DNA from: Streptomyces sp. NRRL F-2664
GTDB lineage: Bacteria > Actinomycetota > Actinomycetes > Streptomycetales > Streptomycetaceae
Direction of reading: 5' to 3'
NCBI RefSeq assembly: GCF_000719345.1
Contig: NZ_JOFX01000067.1
Span: forward strand, 1 to 14,769
Length of the DNA: 14,769 nt
Shown here: positions 14,711 to 14,769 of the stretch, piece after piece
Layout of the letters: every line of letters begins with the position of its first letter
Numbering within the stretch: the stretch's first letter is position 1
Program-made: the position numbers and the translations under genes
The notes under the pieces: generated by a model
Database searches by the model: none
Seen by the model: the letters and a program-made list of their open reading frames with translations, nothing else
What the model was told of the DNA's origin: nothing

Positions 14711-14769
14711 ATGGGCCGTGGGGATCTGACGAATGCGGAGTGGGAACGGCTGGAGTCGTTCTTGCCTCG
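14711..14769 (+). CDS. IS5-family transposase, N-terminal end only (cut by window edge)
   Basis: The last 59 bases encode MGRGDLTNAEWERLESFLP, a close match to the start of many actinomycete IS5-family transposases (MGRGDLT-AEW-RLEPLLP as I recall it). This N-terminal domain binds the IS ends. The rest lies outside the window, so whether the element is intact cannot be judged. It reads away from the biosynthetic operon. Together with the IS5/IS630 remnants at 2329-3211 it means transposase sequence borders the block on both sides. Confidence 0.75.
   Translation, partial: MGRGDLTNAEWERLESFLP

Noticed and set aside
1..14769. tRNA, rRNA, CRISPR array or riboswitch
   Set aside because: No cloverleaf, rRNA-like stretch, regular spaced repeats or known riboswitch core was seen by eye on either strand.

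Overview
This is high-GC actinomycete DNA, most likely Streptomyces or a close relative. The grounds are GC-rich third codon positions, a DUF5988-type small protein, TTA (bldA-type) codons in biosynthetic genes, and IS5- and IS630-family remnants. All family calls come from reading motifs; no database search was run.

Left flank (1-3211): a glycine-rich secreted protein with an Ig-like domain runs off the left edge on the minus strand. It is followed by a small His-rich secreted protein, also on the minus strand. Next comes a strongly decayed plus-strand gene, read as the C-terminal half of a coiled-coil ABC/SMC-type ATPase (DUF3732-like) broken by about four frameshifts. The 3' end of an IS5-family transposase (minus) and a truncated, mutated IS630-family transposase (plus) are fused next to it and mark the left border of the biosynthetic block.

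Biosynthetic block (3213-14412, all minus strand, transcribed right to left): a 98-codon hypothetical ORF; an AT-ACP protein; a 2015-residue iterative-type polyketide/fatty-acid synthase that I read as AT-KS-(truncated non-catalytic KS)-KR-DH; a hotdog thioesterase resembling enediyne E10/CalE7 enzymes; a PHBH-fold FAD oxidoreductase of the LasC-like epoxidase/hydroxylase type; a multi-pass membrane protein; and a DUF5988 small protein. The first synthase genes overlap by ATGA, and the thioesterase starts 11 nt after the synthase stop, so these form a tight operon. The plausible joint job is to build a polyunsaturated or polyhydroxylated chain on the stand-alone ACP, release it with the thioesterase, oxidise it with the flavoenzyme, and perhaps export or protect against it with the membrane protein.

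Right flank (14413-14769): an intergenic stretch, then the start of another IS5-family transposase on the plus strand, cut by the window edge. The block is therefore bordered by transposase sequence on both sides.

The most notable item is the synthase. It shares family traits with PUFA synthases and enediyne PKSs (a KS paired with a dead KS, a KR with GGARGVTA, a hotdog thioesterase partner). Its domain order, its duplicated AT, its missing internal ACP and its half-length dead KS fit neither canonical type that I know.
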